Source: Caldisericia bacterium (GTDB lineage: Bacteria; Caldisericota; Caldisericia; B22-G15). From it: 64,000 bases of DNA. The stretch's first letter is position 1; each line of letters opens with the position of its first letter. The notes below the pieces were generated by a model. It was not told the origin of the DNA and searched no databases. It saw nothing but the letters and a program-made list of their open reading frames with translations. A program made the translations under genes and the position numbers. Positions 7,891 to 17,598 of the stretch are shown here, one piece after another. Location: the NCBI GenBank assembly GCA_030018355.1, contig JASEFN010000004.1:88291-152290 (forward strand), in the 5' to 3' direction.

Positions 7891-9482
7891 AAAAATTTAT
7901 TTTGGGAGGAGTAATTTTATTTTTACTCCTCCCATTTTTTTCTTGTAATTTAAATTCAAAAATAGATTTTAATTTTATTTTTCCTCAAAATGGTGATTAT
8001 GTAACAAAAGGTGAATTAATAATTGTTGAATTTTCAGATTTAAAAAATATAAATGAGTTAAAACTTTTGCTTCTTGGTGATAATTTTAAAAAAGATTTGC
8101 TTTACGAAATAAAAGAAAATAGATTATATTCATCTTTTCCACGAGATATTTCAGATGGTGAATATATATTGAATGTTGTTTTTTATATAAAAGATAAATA
8201 TTTTAAAAAAGAGATAAAAGTAATATTAAACTCAGAAATTCCAATTTGGGAAAATATAATTTATCCAATCTATGTAAGATCTGGAAGAGAAATAACAATT
8301 GAATCAATTTCCTCAACTCCATTAAAAGAGGTTAAAGCAATTTTTGATGATGGTACAATTTTAAATTTGAATTATTTAAATGAAAAAGATTTATGGCAAG
8401 GAAAATATATAATATCAAATTTTATAAATGAGGGGAGTCACATTATTAAATTTGAAGGAATTGACTTAAAAGGTGATATTATTGAAGATACAAAAGTTCT
8501 ATATGTAATAAATTCTGATCCTGTTATATATTCACCAATTGATGGCCTTGAAACAACCACAAATGAAATAACTATATTTGGATTTTATGAACAAGATAAA
8601 AATATAATTATCTATTTAAATGACAAACCTTATAAAGAAATAAAAGTTGAGCCTTCTGGAAATTTTTACTCAACTCTATTTTTATTACCAGGAAATTATA
8701 AAATTTTCGCAAAAGACCCTCAATCTCAATTTTTAGGCATATCGTCTCTCCAAAATATAAACTTGAAAATTTTTAATGAGGGAGTTATTGTCTTATGTTA
8801 TCACAATGTAAGTGATAAAGGTGGAAATTTATACACTATATCACCTGAAGAGTTTGAAAATCAAATAAAATATATGATAGAAAAAGGATATACCTCAATT
8901 ACAATTGATGATCTTTATGATTACTATTTTAATGGAAAAAGTATTCCTAAAAAAAGTGTACTTATAACTTTTGATGATGGTCTTAAAGGTGTTTATGAAT
9001 TTGCATATCCAATTCTTAAAAAATATGGTTTTAAAGCAACATTCTTTGTAATTGTAAGTAGAGTTGGAAGAGTAAGTAGCTATGTAGATTGGGATAATCT
9101 TAAAGAAATGGTTAATAGTGGTGTTTTTTCAATTGGTTCACATACATTTGATTCACATAGAACACATATTTCAAATGGAAAATTTGTATCAATTATTTCA
9201 CAAAAAAGAGATGATGAAGATTTTGAAAATTTTAAAAATAGAGTTGTTGAAGATTTAAAAAAATCAAAAGAAGAAATAGAAAAAAATATTCAAAAAAAGA
9301 CCATTTCATTCGCATATCCCTATGGAGAGTATTCTAAAGATACAGTTGAGTTTTTAAAAGAAAGTGGTTTTATTTTTGGATTTACAACTTATAAAGGTAT
9401 AAATATAAAAAGCATCTCAAAATATGAATTAAAGAGATATTCTATTTATAGAAGCACTGATATTAAACAAATTATTAATTAA
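7887..9482 (+). CDS. Polysaccharide deacetylase (NodB-type) lipoprotein
   Basis: Product of 531 aa. A lipoprotein signal peptide ends at F-F-S-C (Cys about residue 20). Residues ~30-290 look like beta-sandwich (Ig/cadherin-like) repeats, and a C-terminal NodB domain starts near residue 300. Catalytic motifs are T-F-D-D-G (about residue 360), S-H-T-F-D-S-H and A-Y-P-Y-G. The family removes N- or O-acetyl groups from polysaccharides such as peptidoglycan or extracellular polymers, so it should act at the cell surface. The ATG overlaps the rtcB stop, which suggests co-transcription without an obvious functional link. Confidence 0.88.
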   Translation: MKKFILGGVILFLLLPFFSCNLNSKIDFNFIFPQNGDYVTKGELIIVEFSDLKNINELKLLLLGDNFKKDLLYEIKENRLYSSFPRDISDGEYILNVVFYIKDKYFKKEIKVILNSEIPIWENIIYPIYVRSGREITIESISSTPLKEVKAIFDDGTILNLNYLNEKDLWQGKYIISNFINEGSHIIKFEGIDLKGDIIEDTKVLYVINSDPVIYSPIDGLETTTNEITIFGFYEQDKNIIIYLNDKPYKEIKVEPSGNFYSTLFLLPGNYKIFAKDPQSQFLGISSLQNINLKIFNEGVIVLCYHNVSDKGGNLYTISPEEFENQIKYMIEKGYTSITIDDLYDYYFNGKSIPKKSVLITFDDGLKGVYEFAYPILKKYGFKATFFVIVSRVGRVSSYVDWDNLKEMVNSGVFSIGSHTFDSHRTHISNGKFVSIISQKRDDEDFENFKNRVVEDLKKSKEEIEKNIQKKTISFAYPYGEYSKDTVEFLKESGFIFGFTTYKGINIKSISKYELKRYSIYRSTDIKQIIN

Positions 9483-9525
9483 TGTGATAAAATTTATTCG
9501 GTAATTTTTATAATAGGAGGGATTC

Positions 9526-11079
9526 ATGAAAGAGTTTCAAAATGAACCTTTAGTTGATTTTAAAAATGAAGAAAACAAAAAATTGATGGAAGAGGCGATT
9601 AAGAAAACAGAGAGAGAGTTTGGGAAAGAGTATGAGATGATTATTGGGGGAAAAAGAGTTAAATCAGTTGAGAAATTTAAATCAATTAATCCATCAAAAA
9701 AAGATGAAGTTGTTGGTCTCTTTCAAAAGGGTAAAGAGGAACATGCAGAAGAAGCATTAAAAGTTGCATGGGAAACATTTAAAACTTGGAAAAATGTCAG
9801 TGCTGAGAAAAGAGCAGATTATCTTTTGAAAATTGCTGATACTTTAAGAAAAAGAAGATTTGAATTTGATTCATATTTAATTCTTGAAGTTGGAAAAAAT
9901 TGGTTTGAGGCAGATGCTGATGTTGCTGAAGCAATTGACTTTTGTGAATATTATGCAAGAGAGATGATTAAATTTGATAAGGGACAAAAAGTTTCCCAAT
10001 GGGACAATGAAAAAGACGAAATGTTTTATATACCACTTGGTGCTGGTGTAGTAATTCCACCATGGAATTTTCCACTTGCGATTCTTGTCGGAATGACAAC
10101 ATCAGCAATTGTAACTGGAAATACAGTTGTTTTAAAACCATCAAGCGATGCTCCTCTTATCGCGACAAAATTTATGGAAGTATTAGAAGAAGTTGGTCTT
10201 CCTTCAGGAGTTGTTAATCTTGTAACTGGCCCAGGTTCAACTGTTGGTGAGTATCTAGTTAAACATCCAAAAACAAGATTTATATCTTTTACTGGTTCAA
10301 AAGAGGTTGGTCTTCATATTGTTGAAGAGGCTGGAAAACATAGAGAAGGTCAAATTTGGATTAAAAGGGTAGTTGCTGAGATGGGAGGAAAAAACGGAAT
10401 CATTGTTGAAGATGATGCAAATATTGATAGTGCTGTTCAAGGATGTCTTCATTCAGCATTTGGATTTCAAGGTCAAAAATGTTCTGCTCTTTCAAGACTA
10501 TTTTTAAATGAAAAAATTTATGATGAATTTTTAGATAAATTTGTAAATAAAGTTAAAGAAATAAAAATTGGACCAACAAAATATTTTGAAAATTATTTGG
10601 GCCCTGTAATAAACGAAGCATCATTTAATAAAATTATGTCCTATATTGAAATAGGAAAAAGGGAAGGTAAACTACTTTTAGGTGGAGAACCATATGAAAA
10701 TAAAGAAGGATACTTCATAAAGCCAACACTATTTATAGATGTTGACACAAAAGGAAGATTAATGAAAGAGGAAATTTTTGGTCCTGTTGTTGGAATTGTA
10801 AAATATAAAACTCTTGATGAAGCAATAGAGATGTTTAATGATACTGAATATGGATTAACTGGTTCAATATACACTAAAGATAATGAAAAAATTGAAAGAG
10901 CAAAAAAAGAAATGCATTGTGGGAATTTATATATAAATAGAAAATGTACTGGAGCACTTGTGGGAGTTCATCCATTTGGAGGCTTTAATATGTCTGGAAC
11001 AGATTCAAAAGCAGGAGGTCCAGATTATTTACTTCTATTTTTACAAGCAAAATCTGTTGGTCATTATTTAGGCGAATAA
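9526..11079 (+). CDS. L-glutamate gamma-semialdehyde (1-pyrroline-5-carboxylate) dehydrogenase
   Basis: Product of 517 aa, the length of the RocA/PruA group of NAD-dependent aldehyde dehydrogenases, which oxidise glutamate semialdehyde to glutamate in proline and arginine breakdown. The catalytic cysteine is Cys319 in G-Q-K-C-S-A-L-S-R and the general base is Glu285 in E-M-G-G-K-N-G; both contexts match RocA/PruA rather than other ALDHs. The SD is AGGAGGG. A transketolase-like gene follows after 26 bases and probably shares the mRNA, and no proline dehydrogenase gene is nearby. Another semialdehyde substrate therefore cannot be excluded. Confidence 0.85.
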   Translation: MKEFQNEPLVDFKNEENKKLMEEAIKKTEREFGKEYEMIIGGKRVKSVEKFKSINPSKKDEVVGLFQKGKEEHAEEALKVAWETFKTWKNVSAEKRADYLLKIADTLRKRRFEFDSYLILEVGKNWFEADADVAEAIDFCEYYAREMIKFDKGQKVSQWDNEKDEMFYIPLGAGVVIPPWNFPLAILVGMTTSAIVTGNTVVLKPSSDAPLIATKFMEVLEEVGLPSGVVNLVTGPGSTVGEYLVKHPKTRFISFTGSKEVGLHIVEEAGKHREGQIWIKRVVAEMGGKNGIIVEDDANIDSAVQGCLHSAFGFQGQKCSALSRLFLNEKIYDEFLDKFVNKVKEIKIGPTKYFENYLGPVINEASFNKIMSYIEIGKREGKLLLGGEPYENKEGYFIKPTLFIDVDTKGRLMKEEIFGPVVGIVKYKTLDEAIEMFNDTEYGLTGSIYTKDNEKIERAKKEMHCGNLYINRKCTGALVGVHPFGGFNMSGTDSKAGGPDYLLLFLQAKSVGHYLGE

Positions 11080-11105
11080 AAAATTTTATAATTTGAGGAG
11101 TTTTT

Positions 11106-13418
11106 ATGGAAAAAGTTAATTTTGATGAGGTTCAAAAATTAGAAGTTGTTAAAGATTTAGTTGATCAATTAATTGACTTAATGTTAAATTATAGGCAAAG
11201 TGGGCACCCCGGTGGTTCAAGGTCAAAAGTTCACATGTTTGTTTCAACTCTTCTTTCAAAACATTTAAGGTATGACATAAGAGATCCTGCAAAACCATTT
11301 AATGACAGAATAATTCTTGCTGCGGGTCACACAATTCCTCTTGTTTATGCAACACTTGCAGTTTTTAATGAAGCAATGAGATTAAGATATGAGGAGACTA
11401 AAGATCCAAGATATCTTCCAAAAGATAAAAATTCAACACTATATCCAAAAGACCTTTTAACTTTTAGAAGAAGAGGTGGCCTTCCAGGACATGCTGAAAT
11501 GGGTGGAAAAACTCTTATTTTAAAATTTAATACAGGTCCTTCTGGTCATGGAATTACAGCATCAGTTGGTGAGGCTATTGCACTTAAAAAAATGGGTGCT
11601 GAAGGAGTAAAAGTTGTAGTATTTGAAGGTGATGCGGGTTTAACACCAGGCGCTGCACATGAAACAATGAATTCAGCATGGGCTCTTGGACTTGATAATC
11701 TATTTTTTCTAATAGATTGGAACAATTTTGGAATTGATGATCATCCACTTTCAGAAACTGTCCCAAATACTCCAAAAGAGTGGTTTGGATGTCATGGATG
11801 GAGAGTAGTTGGTACTCTAAATGGAAATGATTTTCCGTCTGTCCTTGAAATCATTGATGAATTATTTGGAAATGTTCAAAAAAATATCCCAAATGTTGCA
11901 TATTTTAGAACAAAAAAAGGAAGAGATTATTTAAAATATGATAACAAATCACATGGTGCTCCTCACCCAATGAATTCAGAAATATTTTGGCAAACAAAGA
12001 TTCCTTTTCAAGAAAAATATGGTGTAAAATTCGAAGGATTTATGGAACCACCACCTCCAACATACGAAGAAAGAATGAAACAGTTTGAAAGAAATATTGA
12101 TGTAGTTATTTCAGTTTTGAGAGAAAATAAAGAAGTCTTTAGATTTGTTGCTGATAGATTAATTGAACTTGCAGAAAAAGTTCCAGATCATATTGATAAC
12201 TTAAGAATTAATAGAGAAAACAATCCCATTCATGATGAAGCACTTTATGATTTCAAAAATTATCCACCTGAAATTTGGGCAAAACCAGGTGAGAAACAAC
12301 CAAATAGAGCAGCATTAAGAAAATGGGGTGCATGGATTAATGCGTATACTTATAAAAAATATGGAAGACCACTTTTTATTGCAATGTCAGCAGATTTAAC
12401 AGAATCAACAAATATTGATGGATTTGGACTTCCTTTTGGTGATTTCAAAGGTCTTGGATGGTATGATAAAGAAAAAAACATTGATGGTGTTCTTCTTCCA
12501 CAAGAAATTACAGAATTTGTTAATTCTGGAATTTGTGCTGGAATTGCAACAGTTAATATAGCAAAAGATCCTTATAAAGAATTTTTAGGATATTACTCAG
12601 CATGTTCAACATATGGTTCATTTGCATATCTCAAATATGGTATGATGAGACTCTTTTCCCAACTTGCCCAAGATTCACCAATAAAAGTTGGTAAGATAAT
12701 ATGGGTTGCAGGTCACTCAGGTCCTGAAACAGCAGATGATTCAAGAACACACTTTGGAATTTTTGCAACAGGAGTTACTAAACTTTTTCCAAAAGGACAA
12801 GTTATAAGTTTATACCCATGGGAGTATAATGAAGTACCAGTTTTATTAGGAAGAGCATTAAAAGAAGATGTCCCTATTATTGTTTTACATCTTACAAGAC
12901 CCCCAATTGAAATTCCAGATAGAGAAAAACTTGAAATTCCAAGTCATTTTGAGGCTGCACATGGTGCTTATATTTTAAGAGATTATGAAAATGGAAAGGA
13001 GAAAATGGGAACTGTTATAGTACAAGGTACTAGTCCAGTTAGTGAAATCATTAAGATTCTTCCAAAACTTAAAGAAGAGGGAATTAATGTAAAAATTGTT
13101 GTTGCAACTTCATATGAATTATTTATGTTAGAAAGTGAAGAATATAGAAATAGAATTCTTCCAAAAGAAGATTGGGCAAACTCAATGGTGATAACAAATG
13201 AATGTTTAAAAAATATGAGTGATTGGATCTTCTCAAAAGTAAATGAGGAATATTCAATGTCCTCTGACTGGGATAATAAGTGGAGAACTGGTGGAACGGT
13301 TGAAGATGTTCTTGAAGAGGCTCATCTTACAAAAGAGTACATTTTTGAAGGAATTAAAAAGTTCGCCTTAGATAAAAATAATAGATTAAAAAAGATTAAA
13401 GAATATTTTAATATTTAA
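11106..13418 (+). CDS. Long transketolase-like thiamine-diphosphate enzyme
   Basis: Product of 770 aa, about 100 residues longer than ordinary transketolase. N-terminal features fit a transketolase: S-G-H-P-G-G, G-H-T-I-P-L, G-P-S-G-H-G, and the ThDP/metal motif E-G-D-A-G (about residue 174) ending in W-N-N. The middle and C-terminal domains follow, including a transketolase-C-like segment around P-W-E-Y-N-E-V-P. The region between about 270 and 410 is not typical. It could move two-carbon ketol units in the pentose-phosphate pathway or act on a related ketose or keto acid. It is expressed with the ALDH gene upstream and followed by a strong terminator. The fold is certain, the substrate is not. 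Confidence 0.75.
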   Translation: MEKVNFDEVQKLEVVKDLVDQLIDLMLNYRQSGHPGGSRSKVHMFVSTLLSKHLRYDIRDPAKPFNDRIILAAGHTIPLVYATLAVFNEAMRLRYEETKDPRYLPKDKNSTLYPKDLLTFRRRGGLPGHAEMGGKTLILKFNTGPSGHGITASVGEAIALKKMGAEGVKVVVFEGDAGLTPGAAHETMNSAWALGLDNLFFLIDWNNFGIDDHPLSETVPNTPKEWFGCHGWRVVGTLNGNDFPSVLEIIDELFGNVQKNIPNVAYFRTKKGRDYLKYDNKSHGAPHPMNSEIFWQTKIPFQEKYGVKFEGFMEPPPPTYEERMKQFERNIDVVISVLRENKEVFRFVADRLIELAEKVPDHIDNLRINRENNPIHDEALYDFKNYPPEIWAKPGEKQPNRAALRKWGAWINAYTYKKYGRPLFIAMSADLTESTNIDGFGLPFGDFKGLGWYDKEKNIDGVLLPQEITEFVNSGICAGIATVNIAKDPYKEFLGYYSACSTYGSFAYLKYGMMRLFSQLAQDSPIKVGKIIWVAGHSGPETADDSRTHFGIFATGVTKLFPKGQVISLYPWEYNEVPVLLGRALKEDVPIIVLHLTRPPIEIPDREKLEIPSHFEAAHGAYILRDYENGKEKMGTVIVQGTSPVSEIIKILPKLKEEGINVKIVVATSYELFMLESEEYRNRILPKEDWANSMVITNECLKNMSDWIFSKVNEEYSMSSDWDNKWRTGGTVEDVLEEAHLTKEYIFEGIKKFALDKNNRLKKIKEYFNI

Positions 13419-13443
13419 TTTATTAAAACTACTTTAAATAACT

Positions 13444-13480
13444 AAAGAGGGAGTAAAAATCTCCCTCTTTTTATTTTTAT
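13444..13480 (+). terminator. Rho-independent terminator after the transketolase-like gene
   Basis: A perfect 10-bp stem AAAGAGGGAG (13444-13453) / CTCCCTCTTT (13461-13470) with a 7-base loop, followed by a T-rich run. It ends the ALDH/transketolase-like transcription unit. Confidence 0.9.
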
Positions 13481-13532
13481 ATTTTATTTTATAATTTTTT
13501 TAGATATTTTATGAAAAATAAGGAGATCTTCT

Positions 13533-14159
13533 ATGAATAACAAAGATTATTTTGATAAAGTAAGTGAAAAATGGGATGAAATGAGAAAAGAATTTTACTC
13601 AGAAAATGTTAGAGAAAAAGTCATTAATCAAATAGATCTTAGAAAAGATATAATTGCCGCTGATATCGGTGCTGGCACTGGTTTTATTACCGAAGGTTTA
13701 ATTAAACTTGGTATTAAAGTTATTGCAGTTGATAAATCACCAAAAATGATTGAGCAAATGAAAAAGAAATTTAAAGATTGTGAACTAATAGAATACAAAA
13801 TCGTTACATCTGATACATTACCTATTGAAAATAATTTTATAGATTATGTTTTTGCAAATATGTATCTTCATCATATAGAAAATCCACAAAAAGCAATTAA
13901 TGAAATGGTTAGAATATTAAAATTAGGTGGTAAATTAATTCTTACAGATCTTGATAAACATAATTTTGAATTTTTGAAAACAGAACAAAATGATTTTTGG
14001 TTAGGTTTTGATAGAGAAACAATTAAAAAATGGTTTATTGAATCTGGTTTGATAGATGTTAAAGTAGATTGTATCGGAGAAAATTGTTGTTCGAAATCAA
14101 CTAATAGTAACAATATAGCTAAAATAAGCATTTTTATAGCCACAGGAATTAAGAAATAA
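13533..14159 (+). CDS. Class I SAM-dependent methyltransferase
   Basis: Product of 208 aa with a Rossmann-type methyltransferase core. Motif I is D-I-G-A-G-T-G-F (about residues 42-49), the acidic end of beta-2 is A-V-D-K-S, and post-motifs include A-N-M-Y-L-H-H and G-G-K-L-I-L-T-D-L. A Cys-Cys pair near residue 188 (E-N-C-C-S-K-S) is shared with a group of UbiE/Methyltransf_11-like proteins of unknown substrate. The SD AAGGAG precedes the ATG and a TATAAT lies at 13490-13495. It is convergent with, and 1 base from, the next gene. It is not a DNA methyltransferase by motif. Confidence 0.8.
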   Translation: MNNKDYFDKVSEKWDEMRKEFYSENVREKVINQIDLRKDIIAADIGAGTGFITEGLIKLGIKVIAVDKSPKMIEQMKKKFKDCELIEYKIVTSDTLPIENNFIDYVFANMYLHHIENPQKAINEMVRILKLGGKLILTDLDKHNFEFLKTEQNDFWLGFDRETIKKWFIESGLIDVKVDCIGENCCSKSTNSNNIAKISIFIATGIKK

Positions 14160-14160
14160 A

Positions 14161-15213
14161 TTACATTTTTTCTTCAAATTGACTTTTAAGTAAACTTAGA
14201 TTTTTAATATTTTCGATAACTTTGGATAAATTTTCATGAGTCTCTATTATTTCTCTAACATTCCAAAAAGTTAATAATTTTCTAAAATTCTCAGGTAAGG
14301 TATTAATTTCATTTTTAATAATTTCAATCTGACTTCGGTTTGTTGCCACGATTAATTTTTGAACAGTAGGATTATTTAAAGCTTTTTGTAAATTTAAAAT
14401 CAAACTATCTATTGAACCTTTTCTATGAACTTCAAAAACATACGTTACTACACCTAAATTAGCAATCTTTGCTCTCCAAATAACATCAACTCTTGCACCT
14501 TTTGAAATAATTTCCTCTGTAAATGTTTCAAATCCTAACCATTCTCCAATTTCTGAAATTTTATCTCTTATTTCATCATGATTAAAATCTTCATCAAAAA
14601 TTTCTTCTTCTTTATAAATAGATATTTGATATAAGAAATAATCAACTCCAAGCAAATCTAATTCAGGGAATTTTAATTCTTTTAATTCATTAAGAATTTC
14701 TTTGTATGTTTTTATTATCTCTATGTACTCTTTACCTGTTATAAAATATTTATTTATAGGCAAGTGCTCAACCTTCAATTTCTTTAACGCATTTCTTGCC
14801 TTATCGTTCCAGATTACATAATTTTGTGGATCAAATATACATAATATTTCTGTAATTGATGCAGTGCCTAAATATTTAATTTCTTTTCTAAATTTGTCAA
14901 ATCTTATTTCAATATTTTTATCACCATATAATAACTCATATAATTCATTTTTCAATTTTGATAAACCATTGGCTTCAATGATTGTTTTAATCTTATAATC
15001 TTTATTCCCCAAAATTTCTGTTGTCCATAAATTAGAAATTATTTGACCAATTTCAAATTCATCAAGATTTTTAATTACATCTTTTTTTAAATATTGTGCT
15101 ATTTTATCTCTATCCTTTTTTCTTGCTTCTAATTCCTTTGAAAGATCCTTTTTATAATTTTTTATTTTATTATAAAAATCTCTAATTAAATTTCTTGTTT
15201 CAGAACTTATCAT
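14161..15213 (-). CDS. Uncharacterised protein with possible PD-(D/E)XK-type nuclease domain
   Basis: Product of 350 aa that I cannot assign to a named family. The N-terminal half is helical and charged; residues ~115-145 contain F-D-P-Q-N-Y-V-I-W-N, reminiscent of the N-terminal regions of some restriction-type proteins. The C-terminal part (about 220-320) has A-R-V-D-V-I-W followed by V-F-E-V-H-R-K-G, the spacing of a PD-(D/E)XK-like core, then helix-strand A-L-N-N-P-T-V-Q-K-L-I-V-A-T. There is no SD; TATAAA sits 8 bases before the ATG, so it may be leaderless. A role in defence or DNA repair is possible but unproven. Confidence 0.5.
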   Translation of the reverse strand: MISSETRNLIRDFYNKIKNYKKDLSKELEARKKDRDKIAQYLKKDVIKNLDEFEIGQIISNLWTTEILGNKDYKIKTIIEANGLSKLKNELYELLYGDKNIEIRFDKFRKEIKYLGTASITEILCIFDPQNYVIWNDKARNALKKLKVEHLPINKYFITGKEYIEIIKTYKEILNELKELKFPELDLLGVDYFLYQISIYKEEEIFDEDFNHDEIRDKISEIGEWLGFETFTEEIISKGARVDVIWRAKIANLGVVTYVFEVHRKGSIDSLILNLQKALNNPTVQKLIVATNRSQIEIIKNEINTLPENFRKLLTFWNVREIIETHENLSKVIENIKNLSLLKSQFEEKM

Positions 15214-15234
15214 TAAAATAATTTATAAAATAAT

Positions 15235-17598
15235 TTAATTATGTAAATTTTTTTTCACTTCTATTTTTATTTTATTAATTACCTTAAATACTTTTTCAGG
15301 GGTGAATGGAAGAGAGTTAAGTTTTATTCCAGTTGCATCTAAAAATGCGTTTCTTATTGCTGGTGCAGGTCCATTAATGTTTATTTCTGCAACAGATTTT
15401 AATCCAAATGGTCCTGTTGGTTCATATGTTTCAATAAATTTAACTATAATCTCTGGAATATCAAGAGCAGTTAAAACTTTATAATCGAGAAAATTTGGAT
15501 TAAGAGGAACTCCTCTATTAGAATAAATTAACTCTTCTGTTAAAGCATAACCCAACCCCTGAACAATTGAACCAATTACTTGACCCTTTGCAAGATTTGG
15601 ATGAACTACAGTTCCAATATCATTAATTGCGACATATTTAATTGGAATTATTTTCCCTGTTTCAAGATCAACATCAATTAAAACAAAATGTGCTGCAAAA
15701 GGAGGTGGTGATTTTGGAGAAACAAAGGATGCTGTTACTTCAATTTGTTCCTGTTCAAAACTATAAAAACTTTTCTCACCAATTTCTCTTAGTGATATTC
15801 TTTTTTGAGTTAATTGTGAAATTACAAAATCATCTTCAATTTTCAGATCTTCTGGATACTCTTCTAAAATTTTTGCTGCATATTCAAGAATTTTTTCTTT
15901 AATTAACTTTCCTGCTTTTTGAACTGCACCACCAGAGACATAAGTTGTGCTTGAAGCATATGCACCAGTGTCAAAAGGAGTGAAATCTGTGTCAGATGAA
16001 TAAACTTTAACCTTATCATAAGAAACTCCTATCTCCTCTGCTAAAATTTGAGCAAGAACAGTATCAGATCCAGTTCCAATATCTGTTGCACCAACAAAAA
16101 GATGAAATGTTCCATCATCATTGAGTTTTACTCTTGCACTTGCCATATCAATAAGAGGAATACCAGATCCTTGCATCATAATTGCCATTCCAACTCCTCT
16201 AACAAAACTTCCATTTCTAACCCTTTTTCCTCTCCACCTTTCCCATTCGATTATCTTCTTTCCTAAATCAATACATTCACTGAGTGCAGAACTTTCAATA
16301 TATTGAACTACACCCTCTCTTCCTTCACCAAGTTTTTCAAAAACAGGAGATGTTTCTCCTTCTTTTATATGATTTATCTTTCTAAGTTCAATTGGATCAA
16401 TCCCTATTAATTCTGCAAGATCATCCATTGCACTTTCAAGAGCAAAATATCCATTTGTTGCACCATAACCCCTAAAGGCTCCAGATACAGGTAAATTTGT
16501 ATAAACCGCATCTCCTATAAATGAAACACTTTCTGCTTTGTTATATAATGGTAAAGTTTTACTTCCAGAATTAAATAAAACAGTTGGTCCATGTGTTCCA
16601 TATCCACCATTATTCAATAACACCTTCATTTGAATTGCATTTAATTTTCCTGATTTATCTGCACCTAAACTTATCCAAATTTTTGAAGGATGTCTCAATC
16701 TTGAAGCAATAAACTCCTCTTTCCTTGTATACTCTATTCTTACTGGTCTTTTTGTCCTTATTGTCATCAAAGCACAAACATCCTCTAAGACCATCTCTTG
16801 TTTTACACCAAACCCCCCACCCACTCTTGGTTTTATAACTCTAATCTTATTCATTGGAAATTCAAGAATTCTTGAAAGTATTCTTCTTATATGAAATGGA
16901 ACTTGTGTACTTGTTCTAACAACAAGATTTCCATATTCATCAAAATATGTAATTGCAATATGTGTCTCAATAGGAGTATGTTGAACAGGCTGAGTTATAA
17001 AAAACTCTTTCTCAATTTTGTAATAAGATTTGCTAAAATCTTTTTCAAAATCTCCAATATTTAATTCAACATGAGAAATTATGTTTCTTTTTTTATCATA
17101 AATTCCAGTTGTCTCTTCCTCATCATGAATTATAACTTCTCCTTTCATTGCTTCTTCTGGATCAAGAACATAAGGAAGTTCTTTATAAGTTACTTTTATT
17201 TTTGAAATTGCCTCTTCTGCAATTTCAATAGATTCTGCACATACAGCACAAACTCTATCTCCAACATATCTAACTTTTTTATCAAACATAAAGTGATCAT
17301 ATGGAGATGGTTCTGGATATCCTTGACCAGCAGTTGTGTGTGGTATTCTTGGAGTATTTTTATAAGATAAGATAAGTTTTACTCCAGGAATCTTAAGTGC
17401 TTCACTCTCATCAATCTCAACAATTTCTGCATGAGGATATGGACTTAATAAAAATTTACCATAAAGCATATTTGGTAAAAAAATATCATCAGTAAAAAGT
17501 GGATTTCCTACAGCAAGTGGTAATCCATCATATTTTTCAACATTTTTTCCAATTACTTTTTTCTCTATAAAAATTTCTTCTTTTACTGTTTTGCTCAT
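15235..17598 (-). CDS. Xanthine dehydrogenase-family molybdopterin-binding subunit
   Basis: Product of 787 aa, the large catalytic subunit of a three-subunit Mo-hydroxylase that inserts an oxygen from water into aromatic N-heterocycles such as purines. The glycine-rich R-V-G-G-G-F-G region near residue 253, the G-A-F-R-G-Y-G loop and the C-terminal K-S-V-A-E with the active-site glutamate are present. The motif order fits purine/nicotinate-type hydroxylases, not CO dehydrogenase. The ATG overlaps the Fe-S subunit stop by 4 bases and has SD AAGGAG. Neighbouring nucleoside genes suggest a purine substrate (inference). Confidence 0.88.
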   Translation of the reverse strand: MSKTVKEEIFIEKKVIGKNVEKYDGLPLAVGNPLFTDDIFLPNMLYGKFLLSPYPHAEIVEIDESEALKIPGVKLILSYKNTPRIPHTTAGQGYPEPSPYDHFMFDKKVRYVGDRVCAVCAESIEIAEEAISKIKVTYKELPYVLDPEEAMKGEVIIHDEEETTGIYDKKRNIISHVELNIGDFEKDFSKSYYKIEKEFFITQPVQHTPIETHIAITYFDEYGNLVVRTSTQVPFHIRRILSRILEFPMNKIRVIKPRVGGGFGVKQEMVLEDVCALMTIRTKRPVRIEYTRKEEFIASRLRHPSKIWISLGADKSGKLNAIQMKVLLNNGGYGTHGPTVLFNSGSKTLPLYNKAESVSFIGDAVYTNLPVSGAFRGYGATNGYFALESAMDDLAELIGIDPIELRKINHIKEGETSPVFEKLGEGREGVVQYIESSALSECIDLGKKIIEWERWRGKRVRNGSFVRGVGMAIMMQGSGIPLIDMASARVKLNDDGTFHLFVGATDIGTGSDTVLAQILAEEIGVSYDKVKVYSSDTDFTPFDTGAYASSTTYVSGGAVQKAGKLIKEKILEYAAKILEEYPEDLKIEDDFVISQLTQKRISLREIGEKSFYSFEQEQIEVTASFVSPKSPPPFAAHFVLIDVDLETGKIIPIKYVAINDIGTVVHPNLAKGQVIGSIVQGLGYALTEELIYSNRGVPLNPNFLDYKVLTALDIPEIIVKFIETYEPTGPFGLKSVAEININGPAPAIRNAFLDATGIKLNSLPFTPEKVFKVINKIKIEVKKNLHN

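Noticed and set aside
9509..9514. TATAAT before the ALDH gene as its promoter
   Set aside because: Transcription would start at or beyond the SD (9515-9520), which would remove the ribosome binding site; it is probably chance in A+T-rich DNA.
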